This document shows positions 42,606 through 50,927 of a DNA stretch of 64,000 bases, piece after piece. A program made the translations under genes and the position numbers. This DNA comes from Nocardia spumae. Lineage in GTDB: Bacteria; Actinomycetota; Actinomycetes; Mycobacteriales; Mycobacteriaceae. The notes beneath the pieces were generated by a model. It saw nothing but the letters and a program-made list of their open reading frames with translations, was not told the origin of the DNA and searched no databases. Position 1 is the stretch's first letter; the number at the start of each line of letters is the position of its first letter. The stretch lies in assembly GCF_020733635.1 (NCBI RefSeq), contig NZ_JAJFZL010000001.1, forward strand, positions 6,324,001-6,388,000. The letters are read 5' to 3'.

Positions 42606-43168
42606 GCGACTGGCTGGGGCAGCCGCGATCGCTGCAGGCGGCCGAGCGCATCCTCGACGCGGCCGCGGCCCTGTTCGCCGAGCGCGGTGTGGCGGCCACC
42701 CAGATGGGTGATATCGCCAAGGCCGCGGGCTGCTCGCGGGCGACGCTGTACCGCTATTTCGACAGCCGTCAGGCCGTCCAGCTGGCATACGTGCACCGTG
42801 AGGCCAGGCGGGTCGGCGCCACCGTGGCGGCCCGGATCGCATCGATCGGCGATCCGGGGGAACGGGTGGTGGCCGGAGTGCAGGCGAGTCTGCGGGCGGT
42901 GCGCGCCGACCCGCTGCTCATCGCCTGGTTCCGGCCCGACGATGCCGGGCGGACCCTGGAGATCGCCCAGACCTCGCAGGTCATCGAGGCCATCGGCACT
43001 TCGCTGTTCGATCCGGAAAGGCTGTCCGGACAGCATGATTCGACATTGCTCGCCCGGTGGCTGACACGGATCATCGTCTCCCTGCTGACAGTGCCCGCGC
43101 AGAGCGAGGACGAGGAACGGGCCATGCTCGAGCGGTTCCTGGCACCGCTGGTGACCGAGCGGCGCTGA
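42602..43168 (+). CDS. TetR-family regulator co-transcribed with the P450
   Basis: 188-residue repressor; ATG overlaps the P450 stop (ATGA). DNA-binding domain: RILDAAAALFAERGVAATQM and IAKAAGCSRATLYRYFDSRQ. Translational coupling to its probable target is a simple feedback design: P450 induction raises repressor level. Confidence 0.9.
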   Translation: MSDWLGQPRSLQAAERILDAAAALFAERGVAATQMGDIAKAAGCSRATLYRYFDSRQAVQLAYVHREARRVGATVAARIASIGDPGERVVAGVQASLRAVRADPLLIAWFRPDDAGRTLEIAQTSQVIEAIGTSLFDPERLSGQHDSTLLARWLTRIIVSLLTVPAQSEDEERAMLERFLAPLVTERR

Positions 43169-43254
43169 ATACGGGGGGGCGCCCGCGTCCGCCCTCGCGA
43201 ATTCCGCCCGCCGGGCGTCTTGCGCACGGCGGCATCGCCCACGAGGCTGGAGGT

Positions 43255-45054
43255 ATGGATTCGCTCATCATGTCCGCCCGCGACCTCGACTTCCTGCTCT
43301 ACGAGTGGCTCGATGTGACCGGGCTGACCGAGCGCGATCGGTACCGGGAGCACAGCCGCGAGACCTTCGATCAGGTGCTCGCGCTGAGCCGGGAGCTGGC
43401 CGAGAAGTACTTCGCTCCGCACAACCGCACGGGTGATCTGCACGAACCGACCTTCGACGGGGACAAGGTGCACATCATCCCGGAGGTGGCCACCGCGCTG
43501 TCGGCCTTCGCCGAGGCGGGCTTCGTCGGCGCGGCGATGGATGAACGGATCGGCGGCATGCAACTGCCGCATACGATCTTCACCGCGTGCATGGCCTGGT
43601 TCTACGCCGCCAATGTCGGGACCGCGAGCTACGCGCTGCTGACCATCGGCAACGCGAATCTGCTGGCCGCCCACGCCGATCCGGATCAGATCGATCGCTT
43701 CGTGCGGCCGATGCTGACCGGGCGCTACTTCGGCACGATGGCGCTGTCGGAGCCGCAGGCGGGTTCGTCCCTGGCCGATATCACCACCAAGGCCGTCCCC
43801 GCCGGCGACGGCACCTACCGACTGTTCGGGCGCAAGATGTGGATCTCCGGCGGCGATCACGAGCTGTCGGAGAACATCGTGCATCTGGTGCTGGCGCGTA
43901 TTCCTGGGTCCGACAGCGGAACCCGCGGCATCTCGCTGTTCATCGTGCCGAAATACCTTCCCGCCGAAGATGGTTCGCTCGGGGAGCGCAACGATGTGGT
44001 GCTGGCCGGGATCAATCACAAGATGGGCTGGCGGGGTACGGTCAACACCGCGCCCGTCTTCGGCGACGGCGCCTTCACTCCGGGCGGCGAGGCGGGGGCC
44101 ATCGGCTATCTCGTCGGCGAGCCCAATCGCGGCCTCGCCTATATGTTCCACATGATGAACGAGGCGCGCTTGGGAGTCGGGCTGGCCGCCACCGCCCTGG
44201 GCTACACCGGATATCTCAAGGCGCTCGATTACGCCCGCAGCCGCCCGCAGGGCCGTCCGGTCACGATCAAGGGCGGTGCGAGCGCGCAGGTGCCGATCGT
44301 GAAACATCCGGATGTGCGGCGAATGTTGCTGGCGCAGAAGGCCTATGCCGAGGGCGCGCTGGCGCTGCAGTTGTACTGCGGCAGGCTCATCGACCGGCAG
44401 CGCAGTGCGGTCGACGCGGATGAGGCCCAGCGCACGAACCTGTTGCTGCGGGTGCTGACCCCGATCGCGAAGAGCTGGCCGAGCCAGTGGTGCCTGGCGG
44501 CCAACGACCTCGCCATCCAGGTTCACGGCGGGGCCGGATATACCCGCGACTACGACGTCGAACAGCACTACCGGGACAATCGGCTCAACCCGATTCACGA
44601 AGGCACACACGGGATTCAGAGTCTGGATCTACTCGGCCGGGCGGTGGTGGCCGACGGCGGCGCGGCTTTGACCCTGTTGCTGGACACCATGGGCGACACC
44701 GTCGACCGCGCCCGCGCCACCGGGGACGGCGAACTGGGCGATTTCGCCGATGCGCTGGCGGCGGCCGCCGGGCGCATCGCCACCACCACGGCTACCGTCT
44801 GGCGGGATGCGAATCCGGATGCGGCACTGTCGAATTCGGCTGCCTACCTGGAGGCCTTCGGACATGTGGTGCTGGCCTGGATCTGGCTGGAACAGGCGAT
44901 CGCCGCATACGGCGGCACCGAGGACTTCCACCGCGGTAAGCGCGCCGCCGCGCGCTACTTCTACCACTGGGAATTGCCGCGCACCGCACCGCTTTTCGAT
45001 CTGCTCGACGCCATGGATCGCACCACCCTGGACCTGGACGACGCCTGGCTCTAG
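43255..45054 (+). CDS. long acyl-CoA dehydrogenase (FadE5-like)
   Basis: 599-residue FAD enzyme catalysing alpha,beta-dehydrogenation of acyl-CoA. It has the extended C-terminal domain of the AidB/FadE5 subgroup. Landmarks: MALSEPQAGSSLADITTKAV (FAD contact), QVHGGAGYTRDYDVEQHYRD, and NPIHEGTHGIQSLDLLGRAV with the catalytic glutamate in HEG. GGAGG sits only 1 nt before the ATG at 43255; a second ATG at 43270 is possible. Follows the P450-TetR pair by 86 bp. Confidence 0.92.
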   Translation: MDSLIMSARDLDFLLYEWLDVTGLTERDRYREHSRETFDQVLALSRELAEKYFAPHNRTGDLHEPTFDGDKVHIIPEVATALSAFAEAGFVGAAMDERIGGMQLPHTIFTACMAWFYAANVGTASYALLTIGNANLLAAHADPDQIDRFVRPMLTGRYFGTMALSEPQAGSSLADITTKAVPAGDGTYRLFGRKMWISGGDHELSENIVHLVLARIPGSDSGTRGISLFIVPKYLPAEDGSLGERNDVVLAGINHKMGWRGTVNTAPVFGDGAFTPGGEAGAIGYLVGEPNRGLAYMFHMMNEARLGVGLAATALGYTGYLKALDYARSRPQGRPVTIKGGASAQVPIVKHPDVRRMLLAQKAYAEGALALQLYCGRLIDRQRSAVDADEAQRTNLLLRVLTPIAKSWPSQWCLAANDLAIQVHGGAGYTRDYDVEQHYRDNRLNPIHEGTHGIQSLDLLGRAVVADGGAALTLLLDTMGDTVDRARATGDGELGDFADALAAAAGRIATTTATVWRDANPDAALSNSAAYLEAFGHVVLAWIWLEQAIAAYGGTEDFHRGKRAAARYFYHWELPRTAPLFDLLDAMDRTTLDLDDAWL

Positions 45055-45124
45055 CACATCGGCACGACCGCTCGCCGCCCTCCTGGCGGCAATCGGCCAC
45101 TACCGCGCCCTCTAGTCTGGGCTG

Positions 45125-45907
45125 GTGGAGATGGGATGGACGCGCCTGGCGCAACAATGCCTCGTCGAGGAGGACGAGGCGATTCTCGCGCTGAACAAAC
45201 CGGCCGGCATCGCCGTGACCGGGGAACGGCACGACACCGACCTCGTCGAGTTGGCCGCCGCCGAGGGCCGCACGCTGTATCCGGTGCACCGCATCGACAA
45301 GGTCACCTCGGGCCTGGTCCTGTTCGCCAAGGATCTCGCCGCCCACGGTGGCCTGACCAGGCAGTTCAACAAGCAGACCGCCGAGAAGCGCTACCTGGTG
45401 ATCACCGCCGCCACCGACCTGCCCGACAGCGGCGTGATCGACCTGCCGCTGAGCGTGGGCCGTAAGAATCGGGTCCGGATCGCGGCCCCTCGCGACACCA
45501 TTCGCCGCGACGGCGATACCTGGACCGTCGACGAGGGCGCGCTGCTGGCCGGGAAGAACTATCCGTCCCGCACCGAATTCGCCACGATCGCCCGGACCGA
45601 GCACCACACCATCCTGCTGGCTCGCCCCGTCACCGGCCGCCGCCACCAGATCCGGGTACATCTGGCGTGGATCGGCTACCCGATCGCCGGCGATCCCCTC
45701 TTCGACAAGTCCGGCGCTTACACCCGCACCCATCTGCACTCGTGGTCACTGGGCGTCGAGGCGCCCTGGCGCGCCGATCCGAACCTGGAGCTCGTCGCCG
45801 CGCCCGGCGAGGATTTCTTCAGCACGCCGACGGGCCCGATCATCGACGACCCGGCCGCCCTGCTCGAACGGATCACGAAGAATCCGGGCCCGAGCGCTCG
45901 CGGATGA
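45125..45907 (+). CDS. RluA-family pseudouridine synthase
   Basis: 260-residue RNA-modifying enzyme that isomerises uridine in rRNA or tRNA. The catalytic aspartate is in PVHRIDKVTSGLVLF (about 56-70), preceded by LALNKPAGIAV and followed by ITAATDLPDSGVIDLPLS and RRHQIRVHLAWIGYPIAGDP. No S4 domain, unlike RluC/D. A GTG at 45125 starts the gene. The RNA target is not readable. Stands alone. Confidence 0.92.
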   Translation: MEMGWTRLAQQCLVEEDEAILALNKPAGIAVTGERHDTDLVELAAAEGRTLYPVHRIDKVTSGLVLFAKDLAAHGGLTRQFNKQTAEKRYLVITAATDLPDSGVIDLPLSVGRKNRVRIAAPRDTIRRDGDTWTVDEGALLAGKNYPSRTEFATIARTEHHTILLARPVTGRRHQIRVHLAWIGYPIAGDPLFDKSGAYTRTHLHSWSLGVEAPWRADPNLELVAAPGEDFFSTPTGPIIDDPAALLERITKNPGPSARG

Positions 45908-46017
45908 TGTGATTCGCCACCGCTCCGCACGGTCTCCCGAACACACGACCCGGGATGAGAACTCGCCCGATGGATCGATAGACACAACCCGCGCCGCGAC
46001 CTCAGCGACAGATCCCG

Positions 46018-46458
46018 TCAGACCGGACGACGGGGTGTGGTGATGGCCTGTTCGAGCAGGCCTTGAAGGACTCGCTGTTGGTCCGGGTCGAGGCCGGCCA
46101 GCGGCGAGTCCGCGGCGAGGAGCTCGAGGAGTCGCCGTCGGAGCGCATGCCCCTCGGCCGTGAGGACGAGCTGTTTCGCGCGGCGGTCACTGGGGTGCGC
46201 GCGACGCTCGACGAGATCCTTCTTCGCGAGGTTGTCGACGATGAAGGTGGCGTTGGAGGGTTCGCAGGTCATGCGTTCGGCCAGCTCGCGCATGGTCATC
46301 GGCCCGGTCAGTTCGCGTAGTGCGGTCGCCTGGGCGGCGGTGAGTCCGAGAGTGACCGCGCGCTCGCGGACATGATCGGCGATCTGCTGAGCCAATCCGT
46401 TGACCAGACCGCACAGTTCTCGCTCGGCGACGGCCTGCGGCTCCGGGACTGTGGTCAT
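46018..46458 (-). CDS. MarR-family regulator
   Basis: 146-residue winged-helix repressor. Core MTMRELAERMTCEPSNATFI and VDNLAKKDLVERRAHPSDRR, wing KQLVLTAEG. Divergent from a metallo-beta-lactamase-fold hydrolase with a large nested dyad in the gap, which marks the probable regulated pair. Confidence 0.9.
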   Translation of the reverse strand: MTTVPEPQAVAERELCGLVNGLAQQIADHVRERAVTLGLTAAQATALRELTGPMTMRELAERMTCEPSNATFIVDNLAKKDLVERRAHPSDRRAKQLVLTAEGHALRRRLLELLAADSPLAGLDPDQQRVLQGLLEQAITTPRRPV

Positions 46459-46477
46459 GCGCCGAGTCTACCCAATA

Positions 46478-46521
46478 CATCAAGCAGATATATTTAAAGC
46501 TTAAATAGTTACCGCTTGATG
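46478..46521. promoter_or_regulatory. nested inverted repeats between MarR and metallo-hydrolase
   Basis: Outer arms CATCAAGC (46478-46485) and GCTTGATG (46514-46521); inner arms TATTTAA and TTAAATA around AGC (46491-46507); both share one centre. The A/T-rich core contrasts with the surrounding GC and probably contains promoter elements. Likely MarR operator serving both genes. Confidence 0.65.
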
Positions 46522-46585
46522 TTTATCGTGATGTCGGCCGCCCCGACCGGGCGGAGTCCACGCATCGAAGAGAAGGAGCTGCGCC

Positions 46586-47530
46586 ATGGCAGACACCCAG
46601 GCCGGACACGATCACCGGTTGAGCAGCCCGCCGGGCATCCGTTCGATATGGCTGGGCGATACGAAAGTCTCCTTCGTCCCGGACGGGGTCATCCAGGGCA
46701 AGCCGCTGGCCTGGCTACCCGACAGCACCGAACAGACGTGGACCGCTCACCCGGAATACCTCGACAGCTCGGGCTATCTGGTGGCCGGCGTCGGAGCTCT
46801 GCTCGTGGAACACGGCGACCGGGCGCTCCTGATCGATGCCGGGTTCGGCCCGCAGTCGATGCCGGCCGAACCGGGAAGTCCCAACGGCGCCCTCCACAGT
46901 GGCGCACTGCCGGAGAACCTCGCTCGACTCGGCCGCACACCGGCCGAGATCGAATCGGTGGCCTTCACACACTTGCACGTCGATCACATCGGCTGGGCCC
47001 GGTCCTCGACCGAGGGAGACGCCCCGGTGTTCGCCGATTCCGAATACCTTGTGGCCGAACCGGAGTGGAGCAACCGCCGGCAGCTGGAGAACGGCGGCAC
47101 CACCGCCGAGATCGCCGCGACACTGGCGCCGCGGGTGCGCACCGTAGCCGACGGTCAGACGATCTTCCCCGGCGTCGAGGTGCAGATCAGCGGCGGACAC
47201 ACTCTCGGGCACGCACAGTATGTGATCACCGGCGGCGGAATCCGGCTGATCGCCTTCGGCGATGCGCTGCACTCCCCCATCCAGGTCGCCCGTCCCGAAT
47301 GGTCCTGCGTTTACGATCACGACCCCGCCCGGGCCGTGGACCAACGCCGTCGCCTGCTCGCGGAATTGGCGCAACCCGGCACGATCGGATACGGCAATCA
47401 TTTCGCCGACGTCGTCTTCGGCCAGGTCCGCCGGGACGGCGATCGCATGGCGTGGCATCCGGTGAACACGGAGTCGCCGAGCGGGAATCGCGCGCATCAT
47501 CAAGGTACACAACACATTCGACAGCGATAG
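46586..47530 (+). CDS. metallo-beta-lactamase-fold hydrolase
   Basis: 314-residue zinc hydrolase. The metal motif HLHVDHIGW is at 129-137, with downstream ligands in SGGHTLGHAQYVI and GDALHSPIQVARPEW. Similar to lactonase/AttM-like and uncharacterised detoxification MBL enzymes. AAGGAG precedes the ATG by 8 nt. Divergent MarR and operator suggest induction by its substrate. Substrate unknown. Confidence 0.9.
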   Translation: MADTQAGHDHRLSSPPGIRSIWLGDTKVSFVPDGVIQGKPLAWLPDSTEQTWTAHPEYLDSSGYLVAGVGALLVEHGDRALLIDAGFGPQSMPAEPGSPNGALHSGALPENLARLGRTPAEIESVAFTHLHVDHIGWARSSTEGDAPVFADSEYLVAEPEWSNRRQLENGGTTAEIAATLAPRVRTVADGQTIFPGVEVQISGGHTLGHAQYVITGGGIRLIAFGDALHSPIQVARPEWSCVYDHDPARAVDQRRRLLAELAQPGTIGYGNHFADVVFGQVRRDGDRMAWHPVNTESPSGNRAHHQGTQHIRQR

Positions 47531-47594
47531 CGGGAGCTGTCGCCGCCGCTCGTCGACCGCGCGGCGATACTCCTCGCAATGATCGGCGGCAGCC

Positions 47595-48572
47595 CTAGCG
47601 CCAGGGATCGAGGACGAACTTGCCCCGGGTTCGTCCCGCCTCCAGGTGCCGCAGCACTTCCGGCCCCTCGGCCAGAGGATGGATGTGGGGCGCTCCGGGC
47701 AGGTACACGCCCTGCGCGATGAGCGCGTCGAGCTCACCGAGCAACGATTCGTAGAGGGACGGCGCCGCGACCGCCAGTGCGCCGATATGCAGGCCCTTGA
47801 CCTGGACCTGATGGTCGAAGATCAGATCGTGGGTGCTCAGCACGGCATCACCGGAGGCGGCGCCGAACACGACGATGCGCCCGGTGAAGGGCTTGGCCAC
47901 CGACAGACCGACCTCGAAGGTGGCCTGTCCCACCGATTCCAGCACCAGATCCACACCCCCGGTCATGCGGGCGATCTCCGCAGCCAGATCGGGGCGTCTA
48001 CGGTCGAGAACCTCGTCGGCGCCGAGTGCTCGGACAGTGTCGTGCTTGTCGGGTGACGCCGTGGCGATCACCCGCGCACCGTAGTGGCGGGCGAGGCGAA
48101 CGGCGGCCTGCCCCACGCCCCCGCCCGCGGCATGGACGAGCACCACCTCACCCCTTTCGATCCCGCCCAACGGTTTCAGCGCCGCCAGGGCGGTTGCCCA
48201 GTTCAGCACGAGGCCAATGGCTTCGGCATCGGTCCAGCCGGCCGGTACCGGAACCACCCCCGCCGCCGGCATCGTCATGTACTCAGCGAACGCACCCGGC
48301 CCGGCGCCGACGACATGGTCGCCGAGCCGAAGCGGACCGCCGACATCCGGCCCGATGCCCACGATCTCGCCGACGGCCTCGAAGCCCGCCGCATACGGCG
48401 GCTGGGGACCACCGCCATAGGTTCCGCGCGTCTGCATGACATCGGCGAAGTTGACGCCGGCCGCGCCGACTCGGATCAGGTACTCGCCGGGCCCCGGGGT
48501 GGGGCGAGGGTGATCGGTCGCAAGGACCAGATCATTCGGCCCCCGGTGCGTGCGCTGGATCAGGGCCCGCAT
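47595..48572 (-). CDS. zinc-independent quinone oxidoreductase (MDR family)
   Basis: 325-residue NADPH-dependent reductase of the medium-chain family. Start MRALIQRTHRGPNDLVLATD (ATG 48572, GAGG 7-8 nt upstream); an ATG at 48611 would overlap the MerR gene. The cofactor loop is LVHAAGGGVGQAAVRLARHY; catalytic zinc cysteines are absent, typical of quinone oxidoreductases. It lies just after a MerR regulator on the same strand, as in redox-stress operons. Confidence 0.9.
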   Translation of the reverse strand: MRALIQRTHRGPNDLVLATDHPRPTPGPGEYLIRVGAAGVNFADVMQTRGTYGGGPQPPYAAGFEAVGEIVGIGPDVGGPLRLGDHVVGAGPGAFAEYMTMPAAGVVPVPAGWTDAEAIGLVLNWATALAALKPLGGIERGEVVLVHAAGGGVGQAAVRLARHYGARVIATASPDKHDTVRALGADEVLDRRRPDLAAEIARMTGGVDLVLESVGQATFEVGLSVAKPFTGRIVVFGAASGDAVLSTHDLIFDHQVQVKGLHIGALAVAAPSLYESLLGELDALIAQGVYLPGAPHIHPLAEGPEVLRHLEAGRTRGKFVLDPWR

Positions 48573-48597
48573 GGTCGGCCTCGTGGTGTGCTGCTGC

Positions 48598-49062
48598 TCA
48601 TTGCTCTCCATACGGCGAAGGTAGGAGTTCGACACTTGTGTCAAGGTCAAGTGGCAATCCGATATCGGTACGACGAGCCTGCCGCAGATAGGCGTCGAGC
48701 GCCGCCTGCTGATCACTGAGAACGGCGATACGACCGGCGATCCGATCGCGAAAACTCTGGACCTCGCGCAAGAACTCGGCACACACCCCATCGGTGCCCG
48801 CATCGGGTCCGCTGGGCAGAACTTCCCTGATCAACCGCACCGGCAAGCCGGACTCCAGCAACGACCGGATGACGAGCACCCGGTCGACCGTGGACGGGCA
48901 GTAGTCACGAAACCCGTTGTCGAATCGACCGGGGACGATCAAACCCTCGGCCTCGTAGTGCCGCAGCGACCTCGCACTCACACCGCTGACCTTGGCGGCT
49001 TCACCGATCTTCACACCTGCGGGCAACGTCCGGGACAACCGCGATCTTCCGGCACTCGCCAC
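48598..49062 (-). CDS. MerR-family regulator
   Basis: 154-residue dimeric activator. The DNA-binding region is KIGEAAKVSGVSARSLRHYE (residues about 18-37), followed by a coiled-coil dimerisation helix. A GTG at 49062 follows AGGGGAG by 3 nt; a shorter start at 49014 is possible. No cysteine triad for metal binding is evident, so a drug- or redox-sensing member is more likely. Probably controls the downstream quinone oxidoreductase. Confidence 0.88.
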   Translation of the reverse strand: MASAGRSRLSRTLPAGVKIGEAAKVSGVSARSLRHYEAEGLIVPGRFDNGFRDYCPSTVDRVLVIRSLLESGLPVRLIREVLPSGPDAGTDGVCAEFLREVQSFRDRIAGRIAVLSDQQAALDAYLRQARRTDIGLPLDLDTSVELLPSPYGEQ

Positions 49063-49127
49063 GATCTCCCCTCACCTCTCGGGAAATCGATTGTCGGCGC
49101 GCCGCGGTGACGGTTCAATCGACGACC

Positions 49128-50105
49128 ATGGAGCGGTTTCTGGTCACCGGGAGTTCAGGTCATCTCGGCGAAGCACTCGTGCGCACGTTGCGCGCCCAGG
49201 GACACGCGGTCGTCGGTCTGGACATTCTCGAATCCCCGTTCACGACGATCACCGGCTCCGTCACCGACCGTGACACCGTGCGCCGCGCTCTCGACGGCGT
49301 CACCCGTGTCCTGCACACCGCAACCCTGCACAAACCTCACGTAGGTTCGCACCGGCGTCAGGACTTCCTCGACACGAACGTGACCGGCACCCTGACCCTC
49401 CTCGAGGAAGCCGCGACTGCCGGGGTCGACGGCTTCGTATTCACCAGTAGCACAAGTGCTTTCGGTCGCTCACTGACACCCGGCCCGGACCGCCCCACAG
49501 CCTGGATCACCGAGGATGTCCACCCCGTCGTCCGCAACATCTATGGCGCCACCAAGATCGCGGCCGAGGACCTCGGTGAACTCGCCGCCCGCGACCTGGG
49601 CCTGCCCGTGATCATCCTGCGCACCTCACGATTCTTCCCGGAGCCGGACGATCGCGACGAGATCCGTGCCACCTATACCGACGCCAATCTGAAGGCCAAC
49701 GAATTCCTCTACCGTCGCGTCGATATCGCGGATGTAGTCGACGCCCACCTGCTCGCCGCCCGGCATGCGCCGGAGATCGGGTTCGCCCGCTACATCATCA
49801 GCGCGACAACACCTTTCACGCCCGCCGACCTAGACGAACTGGCCGTCGACGCCCCCGCGGTATTCGCGCGCCGCTTCCCCGGCATCGCCGACGACTACCA
49901 ACACTGGGGATGGCGCATGTTCCCCACCCTCGATCGCGTCTACGCCAACGACCGCGCCCGCGAGGCCCTCGGCTGGACACCCCGATACGACTTCGCCACC
50001 ATCATCGACCTGGTCCGAGCCGGAGACGCGCCCCGCAGCCCGCTCGCCGGGACGGTCGGGGCGAAGGGGTACCACGCGACTCCGACCGGGATCTATACGC
50101 GGTGA
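49128..50105 (+). CDS. NAD-dependent epimerase/dehydratase (extended SDR)
   Basis: 325-residue Rossmann enzyme. Nucleotide loop FLVTGSSGHLGEAL, catalytic serines in FTSSTSAFGRS and the YxxxK in IYGATKIAAEDL. The ATG at 49128 begins the fold directly; a GTG at 49107 would add seven residues. No good ribosome site, so leaderless initiation is possible. Divergent from the MerR gene, so MerR may control it as well. Substrate unknown (nucleotide sugar or ketone). Confidence 0.88.
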   Translation: MERFLVTGSSGHLGEALVRTLRAQGHAVVGLDILESPFTTITGSVTDRDTVRRALDGVTRVLHTATLHKPHVGSHRRQDFLDTNVTGTLTLLEEAATAGVDGFVFTSSTSAFGRSLTPGPDRPTAWITEDVHPVVRNIYGATKIAAEDLGELAARDLGLPVIILRTSRFFPEPDDRDEIRATYTDANLKANEFLYRRVDIADVVDAHLLAARHAPEIGFARYIISATTPFTPADLDELAVDAPAVFARRFPGIADDYQHWGWRMFPTLDRVYANDRAREALGWTPRYDFATIIDLVRAGDAPRSPLAGTVGAKGYHATPTGIYTR

Positions 50106-50216
50106 AGGGGCTGGGTCCACCCGAAGTCACCGACCAATGCGGCCGGCTCGACAAGGTTACGACCAATCATGTTGTGCAGCAAACGATCTCAAGGCGCCCC
50201 CCCTCCGGTGATACCA

Positions 50217-50927
50217 CTATTTGTGCCCGGCACTCACCGGCAGCGGCGCGGGTGGGGATTGAATGAATGGGTCGGGTGCGAATTTATTACACAACACGCC
50301 CGGCGATTCATTATTCGGAACGGCATTCGCCACAGACACTACAAGCGGACGCGGGTTCTCCTCCGGCTGGTTTCCACCCGCTGCCGATGGCGCCGTCGTC
50401 CGAGCTACGGTCAAAATCTGCGCGCTGATTGTGTGCGGACTTCCGGGATCATGCGTCGGCTTCCCTTCGACAACATCGAATAGCCCTGGCGAGTCGAATG
50501 AGCAAATGGTAACTTGCGAACCTTCGGGCGTCTTTTCGACACCGATCACTCTTTCGAGAGTCCCGCCGGTGCCAGGCCATTTGTTGTTAGCGCCGTTCCA
50601 GCTGGCCTGACTGAAACCATATTTCGATACGACACGTCGGTTGTACCTGAGCATCACTTCGGGGTCGAAAGTATTCGACATCATAAAATCACTGTCGAAT
50701 ACTTGCGTTTCCGCTGCAAATTTGGCGTCGGATTCCTCATCCTCCGAAATGGAAACACCCATATCCCAACTCGATTGCACGGGTGGGTAACGAGTTATCG
50801 ATGGAACCGAGGACGAGGTTGAGGTAGTCCGACTCTCAGGAGACGGATTGGCGCACGCAGCGAGAGCCACCATGGCTGCCACCGCGAATATCAATCGGTA
50901 GCTACCGCTACGGAGTTGAGATCTCAT
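50217..50927 (-). CDS. DUF3558-like secreted lipoprotein next to a large T7SS-type protein
   Basis: 236-residue lipoprotein: signal RLIFAVAAMVALAA-CANP with lipobox LAAC. The mature part has spaced cysteines (VTICSFDS, GVLCNKF). It overlaps the upstream 842-residue gene by 4 bp (ATGA), so the pair is translated together. Base composition is visibly less GC-rich than the flanks. A surface partner or immunity-type protein for the large protein is one reading; DUF3558 lipoproteins have no proven role. Confidence 0.75.
   Translation of the reverse strand: MRSQLRSGSYRLIFAVAAMVALAACANPSPESRTTSTSSSVPSITRYPPVQSSWDMGVSISEDEESDAKFAAETQVFDSDFMMSNTFDPEVMLRYNRRVVSKYGFSQASWNGANNKWPGTGGTLERVIGVEKTPEGSQVTICSFDSPGLFDVVEGKPTHDPGSPHTISAQILTVARTTAPSAAGGNQPEENPRPLVVSVANAVPNNESPGVLCNKFAPDPFIQSPPAPLPVSAGHK

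Noticed and set aside
42769..44610. 613-residue minus-strand frame across the TetR and acyl-CoA dehydrogenase genes
   Set aside because: Shadow frame; the opposite strand has complete catalytic motifs.
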